IMG/VR virus record: IMGVR_UViG_3300046517_000974
Span: 1-54,905 of that record
Source of the DNA: a virus
Length of the DNA: 54,905 bases
Direction: 5' to 3' (one strand)
Below the pieces are notes generated by a model, which did no database searches, was not told the origin of the DNA, and saw only the letters and a program-made list of their open reading frames with translations. Within the stretch, counting starts at the first letter, position 1, and each line of letters starts with the position of its first letter. This document shows, piece by piece, positions 6,997 through 13,948 of the stretch. Position numbers and translations under genes: made by a program.

Positions 6997-7127
6997 CCTA
7001 CTACGGCTGGCAGGCGATCGTCGTGAGCCTGGTGCTCCTCGCCATGGGCGCAGGATATGTGGCAGTCGCTCTGATCGGTTTCAACCGCTGGCGGGGGAAG
7101 CAAGGTTTCCCGCCGCTGGAGTTTTGA
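6993..7127 (+). CDS. 44-residue single-pass membrane protein
   Basis: GTG 6993 overlaps the pseB stop (GTGA). One strong hydrophobic segment (AIVVSLVLLAMGAGYVAVALIGF) is followed by a basic patch (NRWRGK). Likely an inner-membrane peptide with its C-terminus inside. Role unknown; co-translated within the sugar operon. Confidence 0.6.
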   Translation: MTYYGWQAIVVSLVLLAMGAGYVAVALIGFNRWRGKQGFPPLEF

Positions 7128-7128
7128 C

Positions 7129-7311
7129 GTGAACGAAACGCTTCCGAAAGAACTCCCGAACACGGCATACTACATGCAACTTGCGATGGAACTTCTCGCC
7201 GTAAACGAGTACGAGGCCGTGAAGGTGAGCAAACTCGGATGGCATCGCCTTGATCTCTGGCGTTGGAGGATTGTGTACGTCGCAGGGCTAAAACCGACGG
7301 TGACGCGGTGA
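7129..7311 (+). CDS. 60-residue protein of unknown function
   Basis: GTG 7129 starts one base after the previous stop. The N-terminal half is acidic, the C-terminal half rich in Trp and Arg (LGWHRLDLWRWRIVYVAG). Its stop overlaps the GTG of the pseC-like gene. No family recognised. Confidence 0.55.
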   Translation: MNETLPKELPNTAYYMQLAMELLAVNEYEAVKVSKLGWHRLDLWRWRIVYVAGLKPTVTR

Positions 7312-7997
7312 ACCCCTACCAGGTTGTGAAGGACTTCGAACAGGCGCTGTGCGAGTACACAGGAGCACCGCACGCGGTCACCACCATGAGTTGCACAGCG
7401 GCGTTGCTGCTCGCGGTGGCTTGGCACCTGCGAAACCAAGTGAAGATCGAGGACGGTCGGGAATGGGTCGAGTACCGCCGCACGCCGATCGAAATCCCCA
7501 AGCGCACCTACATCAGCGTGCCGATGAGCATCATCCACGCCGGCGGGCGACCGACCTTCCGCGACGAGGTCTGGCGCGGGGCCTACCAGCTGAAGCCGCT
7601 CCCGGTCTGGGACTGCGCTAGGCGCTTCACGAGCGGCATGTTCCCGCAGATGCAGTGGGATGACGCCACGACCAGAGGCCCGGCCGCCGACACGCTGCGC
7701 CGGCAGATGCTCTGCATATCCTTCCACTGGTCGAAGATCCTCGGCATTCAGCAGGGCGGCGCGATCCTGCTCGATGACCCGGAGGCCGCAGCGTGGCTGC
7801 GCCGGGCGCGCTTTGACGGGCGCACCGAGGGCGTGGCACCCAAAGACGACACCTTCGACTTCGTGGGCTGGCATTTTTATATGTCGCCAGAGATTGCGGC
7901 GGAGGGGCTGCAGCGGATTGGCTTTATTCCTAAGCACAACGCAGACCTTCCAAATGACGACTATCCAGATCTCTCTAAATATGAAATCTTTCGCTGA
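7308..7997 (+). CDS. pseC: PseC-like PLP aminotransferase, shortened DegT family
   Basis: 229 residues from GTG 7308 (GTGA overlap). DegT/DnrJ/EryC1/StrS motifs are in order: ALCEYTGAPHAVTTMSCTAALLLA, RTYISVPMSIIHAGGRPTFRD, the cofactor-site PVWDCARRF, and CISFHWSKILGIQQGGAILLDD with the PLP-binding Lys (SK). PseC transfers an amino group from Glu to the 4-keto sugar made by PseB. The protein is about 150 residues shorter than cellular PseC. About 40 residues between the PTFRD and WDCAR blocks are absent, and most of the C-terminal small domain is missing. It is either a streamlined phage form or damaged at its 3' end, where an HNH gene starts inside it. Confidence 0.72.
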   Translation: MNPYQVVKDFEQALCEYTGAPHAVTTMSCTAALLLAVAWHLRNQVKIEDGREWVEYRRTPIEIPKRTYISVPMSIIHAGGRPTFRDEVWRGAYQLKPLPVWDCARRFTSGMFPQMQWDDATTRGPAADTLRRQMLCISFHWSKILGIQQGGAILLDDPEAAAWLRRARFDGRTEGVAPKDDTFDFVGWHFYMSPEIAAEGLQRIGFIPKHNADLPNDDYPDLSKYEIFR

Positions 7998-8313
7998 TCG
8001 ATTTTGGGCGAAGGTACGAAAGGGACGAGGCTGCTGGCTTTGGCGAGCGGCGCGTCTAAACTCTCCGAGGGGCGGGCAGAGTTACGGATGCTTCCACATT
8101 GGAAGCCGTCGCACTGTTCGACGGATGGTTCCGGCGCACCGCGTATCGTGGCAACTCAAATACGGTTCAATTCCTTCGGGAAAGAAAGTGCTGCACCATT
8201 GCGACAATCCAATCTGTGTTAGGCCGAGTCACCTTTTCCTTGGTACGCAGAAGCAAAACATCGCTGACATGATTCACAAAGGTCGCGGCTGGTGGCAGAA
8301 AGTTGGACAATGA
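7981..8313 (+). CDS. HNH endonuclease (HNH_3 type) 1
   Basis: 110 residues from ATG 7981, overlapping the last 17 bases of pseC. Family pattern: FWAKVRKGRGCWLWRAA, YGCFHIG, AHRVSWQLKYGSIPSGKKVLHHCDNPICVRPSHLFLGT, NIADMIHKGRG. The HNH core has HH (72-73), CDNP and H84. Likely a mobile nicking or homing nuclease placed between pseC and the next genes. ATG 7954 is an alternative start. Its stop overlaps an ATG (8310). Confidence 0.82.
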   Translation: MKSFADRFWAKVRKGRGCWLWRAARLNSPRGGQSYGCFHIGSRRTVRRMVPAHRVSWQLKYGSIPSGKKVLHHCDNPICVRPSHLFLGTQKQNIADMIHKGRGWWQKVGQ

Positions 8314-8360
8314 ACCGCGCAGCGCGAAGGGCTGCCGCGCGGCAAACGAGGAGGAGGAAG

Positions 8361-8552
8361 ATGGCGCAGGAACTCACATCCGGGCCGATCCAAATCGGCC
8401 ACGGCCACACCGACGAGCACGTCTTCGTGCAGTTCACACGTCCGACGAACGACCTCGTCCTTTCGATTGCCCAAGCCGAGGCCTTCATCAAAGCGATGCA
8501 GGAGTCGATCCAGCGGCTGAAGGTCCACATGGAGAAAAAGGCGGGGCACTAA
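8361..8552 (+). CDS. small conserved-looking phage protein
   Basis: 63 residues from ATG 8361, preceded by a strong GAGGAGGAAG. A longer reading from ATG 8310 (80 residues, ATGA overlap with the HNH gene) adds an Arg/Ala-rich tail and is also possible. The core, VFVQFTRPTNDLVLSIAQAEAFIKAM, resembles short beta-alpha proteins common in phages. No function known. Confidence 0.65.
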   Translation: MAQELTSGPIQIGHGHTDEHVFVQFTRPTNDLVLSIAQAEAFIKAMQESIQRLKVHMEKKAGH

Positions 8553-8911
8553 TGGCTGACGAGCGCGCACAGGACCTGTATGACCCGAGAGCTCTTCAAG
8601 GTGACGGGAAGACCGAGATGGTGATCTTCGCCCATCAAGGGAAGATCATCCAGCGCTTCCAACGGCCGATGCTCTTCGTCGCCTACGAGCCGACCAACAT
8701 GGGCGAGATCGTGAATCGGATCCTCGGAGCGGTGAAGGACTCCGGCGCCGAGGTCGTGATCAACATGCCGAAGAGGAAGATCACGAAGGCGCAGCGCGAC
8801 GCCCTGATCACCAGGGCGCTGCATGTCTACCGGAGCATGGGCGAGAAGAATCGACACCCGGCCGACATTGCCAAGCACGTCGTCGACTCCGTGATCTCGG
8901 CGATCGAATGA
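8552..8911 (+). CDS. unknown phage protein
   Basis: 119 residues; ATG 8552 overlaps the previous TAA. An alpha/beta pattern with MVIFAHQGKIIQRFQRPMLFVAYEPTNMGEIVNRIL, then a basic KRKITKAQRDALITRALHVYRSM helix. No family recognised. Position within the sugar operon is the only context. Confidence 0.65.
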   Translation: MADERAQDLYDPRALQGDGKTEMVIFAHQGKIIQRFQRPMLFVAYEPTNMGEIVNRILGAVKDSGAEVVINMPKRKITKAQRDALITRALHVYRSMGEKNRHPADIAKHVVDSVISAIE

Positions 8912-9093
8912 GCCGCCGCGCGAACTGGGGAAAGACGCAGCAGGTCAGCCGCCTCAAGCGGCGGACCCTGCACGATGGTGGAGATCACGGCTGGCAACCG
9001 TCTCTCGCTTCGCAACGACGCGCCGAGAGGCTGCGCACAGCACCTGACGGAACTCCATTGAGGAGGGAGACAAAGTGGGCCGCAAGCAGCTGA
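8908..9093 (+). CDS. small basic protein, doubtful
   Basis: 61 residues with ATGA overlap to the preceding gene and 19 bases of overlap with the next. Arg/Ser/Trp-rich, no recognisable domain. The gene-dense context favours a real gene, because without it 160 bases would be empty. Confidence 0.4.
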   Translation: MSRRANWGKTQQVSRLKRRTLHDGGDHGWQPSLASQRRAERLRTAPDGTPLRRETKWAASS

Positions 9094-9707
9094 GGGTGGC
9101 GATTCTGGGGAACGGGGCCGGCGCGAGCTCGTGGCTGATGTACGACGATACCTGGACCTTCTGGGGAATGAACTCCTGCCACCGACGCATCGAGCCGCCG
9201 CAGTGGGGTTTGATGGCGAACCTGCATCGATTCTCGCACCTTGAGCGCGACTGCGCCGAGTACGTCGACTGGGACAGCAACTTCTCCAGGCGCAACCCGA
9301 AGACGCCGATGCTGGTGGTCGACAGTTGGGGCCGTCTGCTGAAGAACCATGCCATCTACCCGCGCAAGGAAATCGCCAAGATGCCGCGCGGCGAGTACCA
9401 CGCCTCGAGTTTCGACATGCTGGTCGCTTACGCGATCCTTCTGAAGGCGAAGTACATCGACATTCACGGGGCCGGATTCGCGCTCGACAGTCCCAACGAG
9501 GAGCCGATCAGCGCACGCGCGTGCCTCGAGTACTGGTGCGGCTACGCGCAGGGCTTGGGGATAAAGGTCAACGCCTACAGGAGCAAGGGCCTCTTCCGCC
9601 AATTCCACCTTGTGATGACCGATACCTACTACGGCTTCGACGACGTGCGAATGGTCGATGAACCAATGAAATTATCAGAAACAATTCGCGGTTCGCTGCC
9701 ACGATGA
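9075..9707 (+). CDS. Maf/DUF115-like Rossmann protein, possible glycan transferase
   Basis: 210 residues from GTG 9075 (GAGGAGGGAG upstream). Opens RVAILGNGAG, a nucleotide-binding-like loop, then DDTWTFWGMN, SSFDMLVAYAILLKAKYIDIHGAGFALDS and a late segment ACLEYWCGYAQGLGIKVNAYRSKGL. The order resembles DUF115/MptE-like proteins, the fold at the heart of Maf flagellin-nonulosonate transferases, and of a protein encoded at 24839-26074 here. Its gene touches pseF (ATGA overlap). I infer a role with the activated sugar, perhaps transfer or sensing; catalysis is unproven. Confidence 0.6.
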   Translation: MGRKQLRVAILGNGAGASSWLMYDDTWTFWGMNSCHRRIEPPQWGLMANLHRFSHLERDCAEYVDWDSNFSRRNPKTPMLVVDSWGRLLKNHAIYPRKEIAKMPRGEYHASSFDMLVAYAILLKAKYIDIHGAGFALDSPNEEPISARACLEYWCGYAQGLGIKVNAYRSKGLFRQFHLVMTDTYYGFDDVRMVDEPMKLSETIRGSLPR

Positions 9708-10258
9708 ACGTCTGCATCATCCCGGCGCGTGGGCAAAGCCGCAGAATTCCTCGGAAGAACATCCGCGACTTCATGGGCAAGCCGGTCATCGCTTACAGCA
9801 TCGAGGCGGCGAAGGCGAGCGGTTTGTTCGACGATGTGTGGGTGAGTACGAACGATGAAGAGATCGCGCACGCGGTTCGTCCATACGGAGCGATGGTGAT
9901 GTGGCGCAGCGAGAGGCTCTCGCAGGACGAGATAGGGACGCAGGCAGTGATGAAGGATGCGCTGCTGACGCTGGTCGACGCGAAACAGAAGCATGATCAT
10001 GCCTGCTGCATCTACCCGTGTGCGCCGATGCTCCTGCCTATCGATCTCACGACCGCGTATGGGGTCTTAATGCGTGCGAAGAGTCGCTACGTGATGATCG
10101 AGGGACTGATCTATTTCGGTCGCAGCGCCGACTTCATCGCAGGGGCACCCCTTGAAGGGAACTCGGCCGTGATGGCCGGCAGCCAGCGCTACATCGACAT
10201 CAACGTCGAGGACGATTGGAAACGGGCGGAAGAACTTTACAAGGAGATGGCGACGTGA
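9704..10258 (+). CDS. pseF: PseF/NeuA-like CMP-nonulosonate cytidylyltransferase, shortened
   Basis: 184 residues with ATGA overlap. CMP-sialate-synthetase motifs: IIPARGQSRRIPRKNIRDFMGKPVIAYSIEAA (P-loop-like CTP site, about 5-36), DDVWVSTNDEEIAH, IYPCAPMLL, and C-terminal DINVEDDWKRAEELY. It would activate the nonulosonic acid with CTP to CMP-sugar. Cellular PseF is about 230 residues; the stretch between the AP block and the DIN block is about 40 residues shorter here and lacks the usual Arg-Ser-Gln region. Activity may be altered. Confidence 0.85.
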   Translation: MNVCIIPARGQSRRIPRKNIRDFMGKPVIAYSIEAAKASGLFDDVWVSTNDEEIAHAVRPYGAMVMWRSERLSQDEIGTQAVMKDALLTLVDAKQKHDHACCIYPCAPMLLPIDLTTAYGVLMRAKSRYVMIEGLIYFGRSADFIAGAPLEGNSAVMAGSQRYIDINVEDDWKRAEELYKEMAT

Positions 10259-10869
10259 ATACCAAGCAGGAGGAGATGTGGCGTGGACACTTCGGCGACG
10301 AGTATGCGCTTCGCTCGCCTGGGAACGAACTGTCGAACCGAGGGTTCTTCACCAGCGTCCTTCGCCAGAACGAAAACAAGCGCCTCGAGCTTGGCTCGAT
10401 CGTCGAGCTCGGTGCCGGGGTGGGGAGCAACCTTCGGGCGCTGCACTGGATGTACCCTGGCGCAGAACTCGCCGCGGTCGAGCTGAACGACTCAGCGGCC
10501 GGGAAGCTTCCGGCCTACGTCGATCTGCATCTCGGCTCGATCCTCGACTGGGAGCCGACCAAGAAATACGAACTCGCCTTCACTAAGGGCGTGCTGATCC
10601 ATATCAATCCCGATCACTTGGGCATGGCCTACGAGACCCTGCACCGCGCCTCAAGCCGCTGGATCCTGATCGCCGAGTACTACAACCCCACTCCGGTCGA
10701 GGTCCAATACCGAGGGCATGAGGGGCTCCTCTTCAAGCGCGATTTCGCCGGCGAGATGCTCGATCGGCACAAGGACCTGAAGATGAAGGGCTACGGCTTC
10801 GTCTGGAAGCGCGACCCGGACTTTCCCCAGGACGACATTACCTGGTTCCTGCTGGAGAAGCAGGCATGA
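10255..10869 (+). CDS. pseudaminic-acid-biosynthesis-associated methylase
   Basis: 204 residues from GTG 10255 (GTGA overlap with pseF). Class I SAM-dependent methyltransferase: EEMWRGHFGDEYALRS, the glycine loop VELGAGVGSNL, acidic VELND, then TKGVLIHINPDHL, ILIAEYYNPTPVEVQYRGHEG, FKRDFAGEML, DPDFPQDDITWFLLEK. This series is the signature of the pseudaminic acid biosynthesis-associated methylase family, found in nonulosonate loci. It probably methylates a sugar intermediate or the finished sugar; the exact substrate is not known. Confidence 0.9.
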   Translation: MNTKQEEMWRGHFGDEYALRSPGNELSNRGFFTSVLRQNENKRLELGSIVELGAGVGSNLRALHWMYPGAELAAVELNDSAAGKLPAYVDLHLGSILDWEPTKKYELAFTKGVLIHINPDHLGMAYETLHRASSRWILIAEYYNPTPVEVQYRGHEGLLFKRDFAGEMLDRHKDLKMKGYGFVWKRDPDFPQDDITWFLLEKQA

Positions 10870-11129
10870 ACCGCCGTGGCTTCCTCGCCGGCGTACTGGC
10901 ACTGCCGGCCGCGCCGCTGCTCGCCGCACTGCCTAAGCCGGCGCTCTATGGACAATCGGCGATCGCGGAAGCGATGCGCGACTTGCTGCTCCTACAGGCT
11001 GAGAGAATCGTCAACCCGCCAGTGATCATGATGCCTACGCCAGACGGAATGCAGTTTTATTCGCTGCAATTCATCGAGGAACGCGATGGGCGGCACGCGG
11101 TTATCTCAAGATTGAGTGGTGGCCTGTGA
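10866..11129 (+). CDS. small exported protein with twin-arginine-like signal
   Basis: 87 residues, ATGA overlap. The N-terminus MNRRGFLAGVLALPAAPLLAALP is a classic n/h/c signal with RRGFLAG, close to the Tat consensus; signal peptidase I cleavage is likely after residue 20-21. The mature part is about 65 residues with no recognised domain. Exported small phage proteins often change the cell envelope, which would fit the surface-sugar context, but that is inference. Confidence 0.68.
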   Translation: MNRRGFLAGVLALPAAPLLAALPKPALYGQSAIAEAMRDLLLLQAERIVNPPVIMMPTPDGMQFYSLQFIEERDGRHAVISRLSGGL

Positions 11130-12244
11130 TCCGCTGCAAATTGTGCGTTATCCCAGACACGCGCCCCGACACCGCCTTCGTCGACGGGGTGTGCGCAGCC
11201 TGCATCGCCTACGCGAAGCGGCCGCAGATCGACTGGGAAGCGCGCCGCGGTGAACTCGTGGCGCTGGTCGAAAGGATGAAGGACTACGCCAAGAGCCACA
11301 ACAACCCGTTCGACTGCATCGTCCCGAGCTCTGGCGGGAAGGACAGCACCTATCAGGTACTGACGTTGCTGGAGCTCGGCGCGCGGCCACTCGCGGTCAC
11401 TGCATCGACCTGCCACCTCACTCCGATCGGGCGCGAGAACATCGAGAACCTGAAACGCTACGTGACGACGATGGAAGTGAGCCCTCCGCGCATGGCGCGC
11501 GCAACGCTGAATCGGATCGGCCTCACCCACGTCGGCGACATCAGTTGGCCAGAGCACGTCAGCATCTTCACCACGCCGTTCAAGATCGCAATCGCTCTCA
11601 GGATCCCGTTCATCTTCTACGGCGAGAACCCGCAGAATCAATACGGCGGTCCTCTCGAGGAGCAGGAAGCGCGCATTATGACCAAGCGCTGGGTCTCGGA
11701 ATTCGGCGGCTTCCTTGGACTCCGCGCGCCTGATCTCGTTGGTGTCGAAGGACTGACCGAGAACAACATGGCCGATTACATTCAGCCCGACTGGGCCGAG
11801 GGAGTGAAGCTTGGTCTCGAGGCGCATTTCCTTGGGCAGTACATTCCGTGGGATTCCCAACACAACGCCGTGACCGCGGCGAACGCCGGGATGAAGTGCC
11901 AACTGCCGACCGCTGCAAACCTCTGGGCCTGCGAGAACTTGGACAACGCCCAGACCGGGATCCACGATCATTTCATGTACCGCAAGTATGGCTTCGGCCG
12001 TGGCGCCGCTCAGGCGAGCGTCGATGTCCGAGTAGGTCGATTGACGCGCTCCCAGGCGCTCGACTTCGTCGATAGCTGCGACGGAATGTTCCCTGAGCGC
12101 TACGCCGGCGTACACTTTCATGATGTGCTGAAGGGGATTGGCATGAAGGAGGAGGCCTTCTGGGACACTGTCGATCAGTTCACGAACTGGAAACTTTTCA
12201 AACCGTTCAATGGTGACGGTTATCGTCCGGAACTAAAGGCATGA
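11126..12244 (+). CDS. N-acetyl-sugar amidotransferase (PseA/WbpG family)
   Basis: 372 residues from GTG 11126 (GTGA overlap). Zinc-binding C4xxC7 and C23xxC26, then the PP-loop ATP-binding PSSGGKDSTYQ (SGGKDS 69-74) of adenylating amidotransferases, a central NPQNQYGGP segment and a C-terminal helical region. The family converts an acetamido group on a nonulosonate or uronate precursor to acetamidino using ammonia, usually supplied by a HisH/HisF-type pair. A HisF-like gene lies at 17194; no HisH is seen. In C. jejuni the PseA relative makes Pse5Ac7Am. Full family length. Confidence 0.9.
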   Translation: MIRCKLCVIPDTRPDTAFVDGVCAACIAYAKRPQIDWEARRGELVALVERMKDYAKSHNNPFDCIVPSSGGKDSTYQVLTLLELGARPLAVTASTCHLTPIGRENIENLKRYVTTMEVSPPRMARATLNRIGLTHVGDISWPEHVSIFTTPFKIAIALRIPFIFYGENPQNQYGGPLEEQEARIMTKRWVSEFGGFLGLRAPDLVGVEGLTENNMADYIQPDWAEGVKLGLEAHFLGQYIPWDSQHNAVTAANAGMKCQLPTAANLWACENLDNAQTGIHDHFMYRKYGFGRGAAQASVDVRVGRLTRSQALDFVDSCDGMFPERYAGVHFHDVLKGIGMKEEAFWDTVDQFTNWKLFKPFNGDGYRPELKA

Positions 12245-12492
12245 ACGAACAAGCGCGCATTCGAGTCGTCGATCTGGAGCACGGACAACTCTTCGGAAGT
12301 CTCACCGTCCTAAAGAAACTGCACCGCTATAACGGCGCAGTTCGCTACCGCGTCGGCTGCTCGTGCGGCAACAGCACGAACGTCGTGACCGTCAGTTCGC
12401 TGACGAGCGGCAGCAGAACTTCATGCACTCGATGCACGCGCGCCAAGGCTAAGTGGATAGACAACGCTATCGCCAACACTCACGTTTCATAG
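12241..12492 (+). CDS. stand-alone zinc-ribbon protein
   Basis: 83 residues, ATGA overlap with the amidotransferase gene. The pattern GQLFGSLTVLKKL, CSCG, SSLTSGSRTSCTRC matches the N-terminal zinc ribbon of the two endonucleases at 818 and 2434 but stops before any nuclease domain. Probably a decayed or truncated relative of those mobile nucleases, or a small DNA-binding protein derived from one. Confidence 0.6.
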   Translation: MNEQARIRVVDLEHGQLFGSLTVLKKLHRYNGAVRYRVGCSCGNSTNVVTVSSLTSGSRTSCTRCTRAKAKWIDNAIANTHVS

Positions 12493-12501
12493 GGGAAAAG
12501 G

Positions 12502-12684
12502 ATGAAGAAAACGAGAAAGCAACTAGAGCAGGCCGTAGTCGCGGCAGCAATGGCTCGCTATGTCGAGTGGGTCTACGAAGGCGGTCGCCCCGAGTCTGAG
12601 CAGAGGACGCGGAAGCTGCGCAACCTTGCCCACGCTTGCGAGGCGCTGCACGTCGCGGGCACCGCGCACGTAAAACCGTTCTAG
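12502..12684 (+). CDS. 60-residue protein of unknown function
   Basis: ATG 12502 with AGGGGAAAAGG upstream. Basic, helical (MKKTRKQLEQAVVAAAMARYVEWV). First of a run of short accessory genes lying between the amidotransferase and the HisF gene. No family recognised. Confidence 0.6.
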   Translation: MKKTRKQLEQAVVAAAMARYVEWVYEGGRPESEQRTRKLRNLAHACEALHVAGTAHVKPF

Positions 12685-12705
12685 GTACTCGGCGAAAGGA
12701 GAAAC

Positions 12706-13041
12706 ATGGACAAAGAACTGAAAGCGAAGTGGGTCGCGGCTCTTAGGAGCGGCGCGTACCAGCAAACCACGGAAACTCTCAAAGACCGTAGCGGCTTCTG
12801 CTGCCTCGGAGTGCTGCTCGACCTTTCCAAGATCGGGCAATGGGAGGAAGCGAGCTACGTTTACGACAACGACGGCGATATGCGCAGCAGCGAGGGCGAT
12901 CTTTGCTCTCTGCGCCACGCCCTCGCCATCCCGACGGAAGTAGAAGTCAAGCTGGTGGAAATGAACGACGGCTGCACGAAGAAAAACTTTCCCCGGCACT
13001 CGTTCGCCCAGATCGCCGACTACATTGAATCGACGCTGTAG
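12706..13041 (+). CDS. conserved-looking phage protein of unknown function
   Basis: 111 residues with AAAGGAGAAAC upstream. The pattern KWVAALRSGAYQQ...GFCCLGVLLDL, then LVEMNDG...SFAQIADYIESTL, recurs in small proteins of many phages. Cytoplasmic, no known function. Confidence 0.72.
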   Translation: MDKELKAKWVAALRSGAYQQTTETLKDRSGFCCLGVLLDLSKIGQWEEASYVYDNDGDMRSSEGDLCSLRHALAIPTEVEVKLVEMNDGCTKKNFPRHSFAQIADYIESTL

Positions 13042-13054
13042 GTAATCGCCACGC

Positions 13055-13240
13055 ATGAGAAAGCTGACTCTCTACCGCGACGACTCTACCGTGCAGGTAG
13101 TCTACGAGCGTGTCAAGGCGACGTTCTGGACAGCCGGGAACACGGTGTTCGTGATCTCGCAGTACATCGGCAAGGGGCCGGATCACCGCTACATCCACTG
13201 GCCGCGAGAGCGATTCTGCTGGTTCAAGGACGAACAATGA
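13055..13240 (+). CDS. 61-residue protein of unknown function
   Basis: Beta-rich with aromatic residues (FWTAGNTVFVISQYIG, HWPRERFCWFKDE). The gene ends in an ATGA overlap with the next. No family recognised. Confidence 0.6.
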   Translation: MRKLTLYRDDSTVQVVYERVKATFWTAGNTVFVISQYIGKGPDHRYIHWPRERFCWFKDEQ

Positions 13241-13425
13241 GTCGCGCGACTAGGCATCACCCAACGCTGAAGCCCGGGAATTTTGGGTCCGGTGTCGCTG
13301 CGGCTCACCAGATGGCCGAGTACGACGCGATGATGCAGGAGGACTACCTGTACGAAGAATACCGGGAGCAATGCCTCGTCGATGAGAAGCACCCCATGAG
13401 CATCGAGGAATGGCGGCTCTCTTGA
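13237..13425 (+). CDS. 62-residue protein of unknown function
   Basis: ATGA overlap with the previous gene. The C-terminal part is acidic and Met/Tyr-rich (MAEYDAMMQEDYLYEEYREQ). No family recognised. Confidence 0.58.
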   Translation: MSRATRHHPTLKPGNFGSGVAAAHQMAEYDAMMQEDYLYEEYREQCLVDEKHPMSIEEWRLS

Positions 13426-13517
13426 ACTACCCCACCTTCGCTCGCCACGCCCCATGGCTACCAGCCAAGAAGCGTCAGCCCCCGCCCTGGTTGCGGTGGC
13501 CGAAGGATTTTTCGTGA
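13410..13517 (+). CDS. possible 35-residue peptide, doubtful
   Basis: Open frame from ATG 13410 inside the end of the previous gene, product Pro/Trp-rich (AKKRQPPPWLRWPKDFS). GAGGA directly touches the ATG, a poor spacing. It fills an otherwise empty 130-base interval, which is the only reason to list it. Confidence 0.22.
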   Translation: MAALLNYPTFARHAPWLPAKKRQPPPWLRWPKDFS

Positions 13518-13555
13518 GTCTGACTGACCGGGTTGAAAAATCGAAAGGAGAAACG

Positions 13556-13921
13556 ATGGAAGCTCTCGATCTCAAGACGTATCCATGGCCCAAGGTGACG
13601 GGCCTAGACGTGGCCTTTCCTACCGCGAACACCGATCCGAAGCTGCTCGCGGAAGCGGATCGCAGGGGCTACAGCATGTACAGCGGTGGCAACGACAAGC
13701 CCGGCAACAAGATGTTCAGCACCCTTTGGGGTCAAGGGGGAAAGATCATCTTCCGCGACGACGTGCCAGAGGACTACCGGAAAAACGTCTACGCCTATTT
13801 GCGCTCGCTCATGGGTTCGTGGGCGCCCAAGCATGAGCACAAGTACGCGGTCTGCGCGATGTTGCTGGACGAGATCGCAACCGGCGTCGAGGAAGTCAAG
13901 AAGGACGCGAAGGCCGCATGA
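13556..13921 (+). CDS. unknown phage protein
   Basis: 121 residues from ATG 13556, chosen over an upstream ATG (13454) because AAAGGAGAAACG precedes it. Globular, with repeated Gly/Asn (MYSGGNDKPGNKMFSTLW) and a helical C-terminus ending EVKKDAKAA. No family recognised. Confidence 0.68.
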   Translation: MEALDLKTYPWPKVTGLDVAFPTANTDPKLLAEADRRGYSMYSGGNDKPGNKMFSTLWGQGGKIIFRDDVPEDYRKNVYAYLRSLMGSWAPKHEHKYAVCAMLLDEIATGVEEVKKDAKAA

Positions 13922-13948
13922 GCAACCGTTGCACGGAGGGGGTATCCG

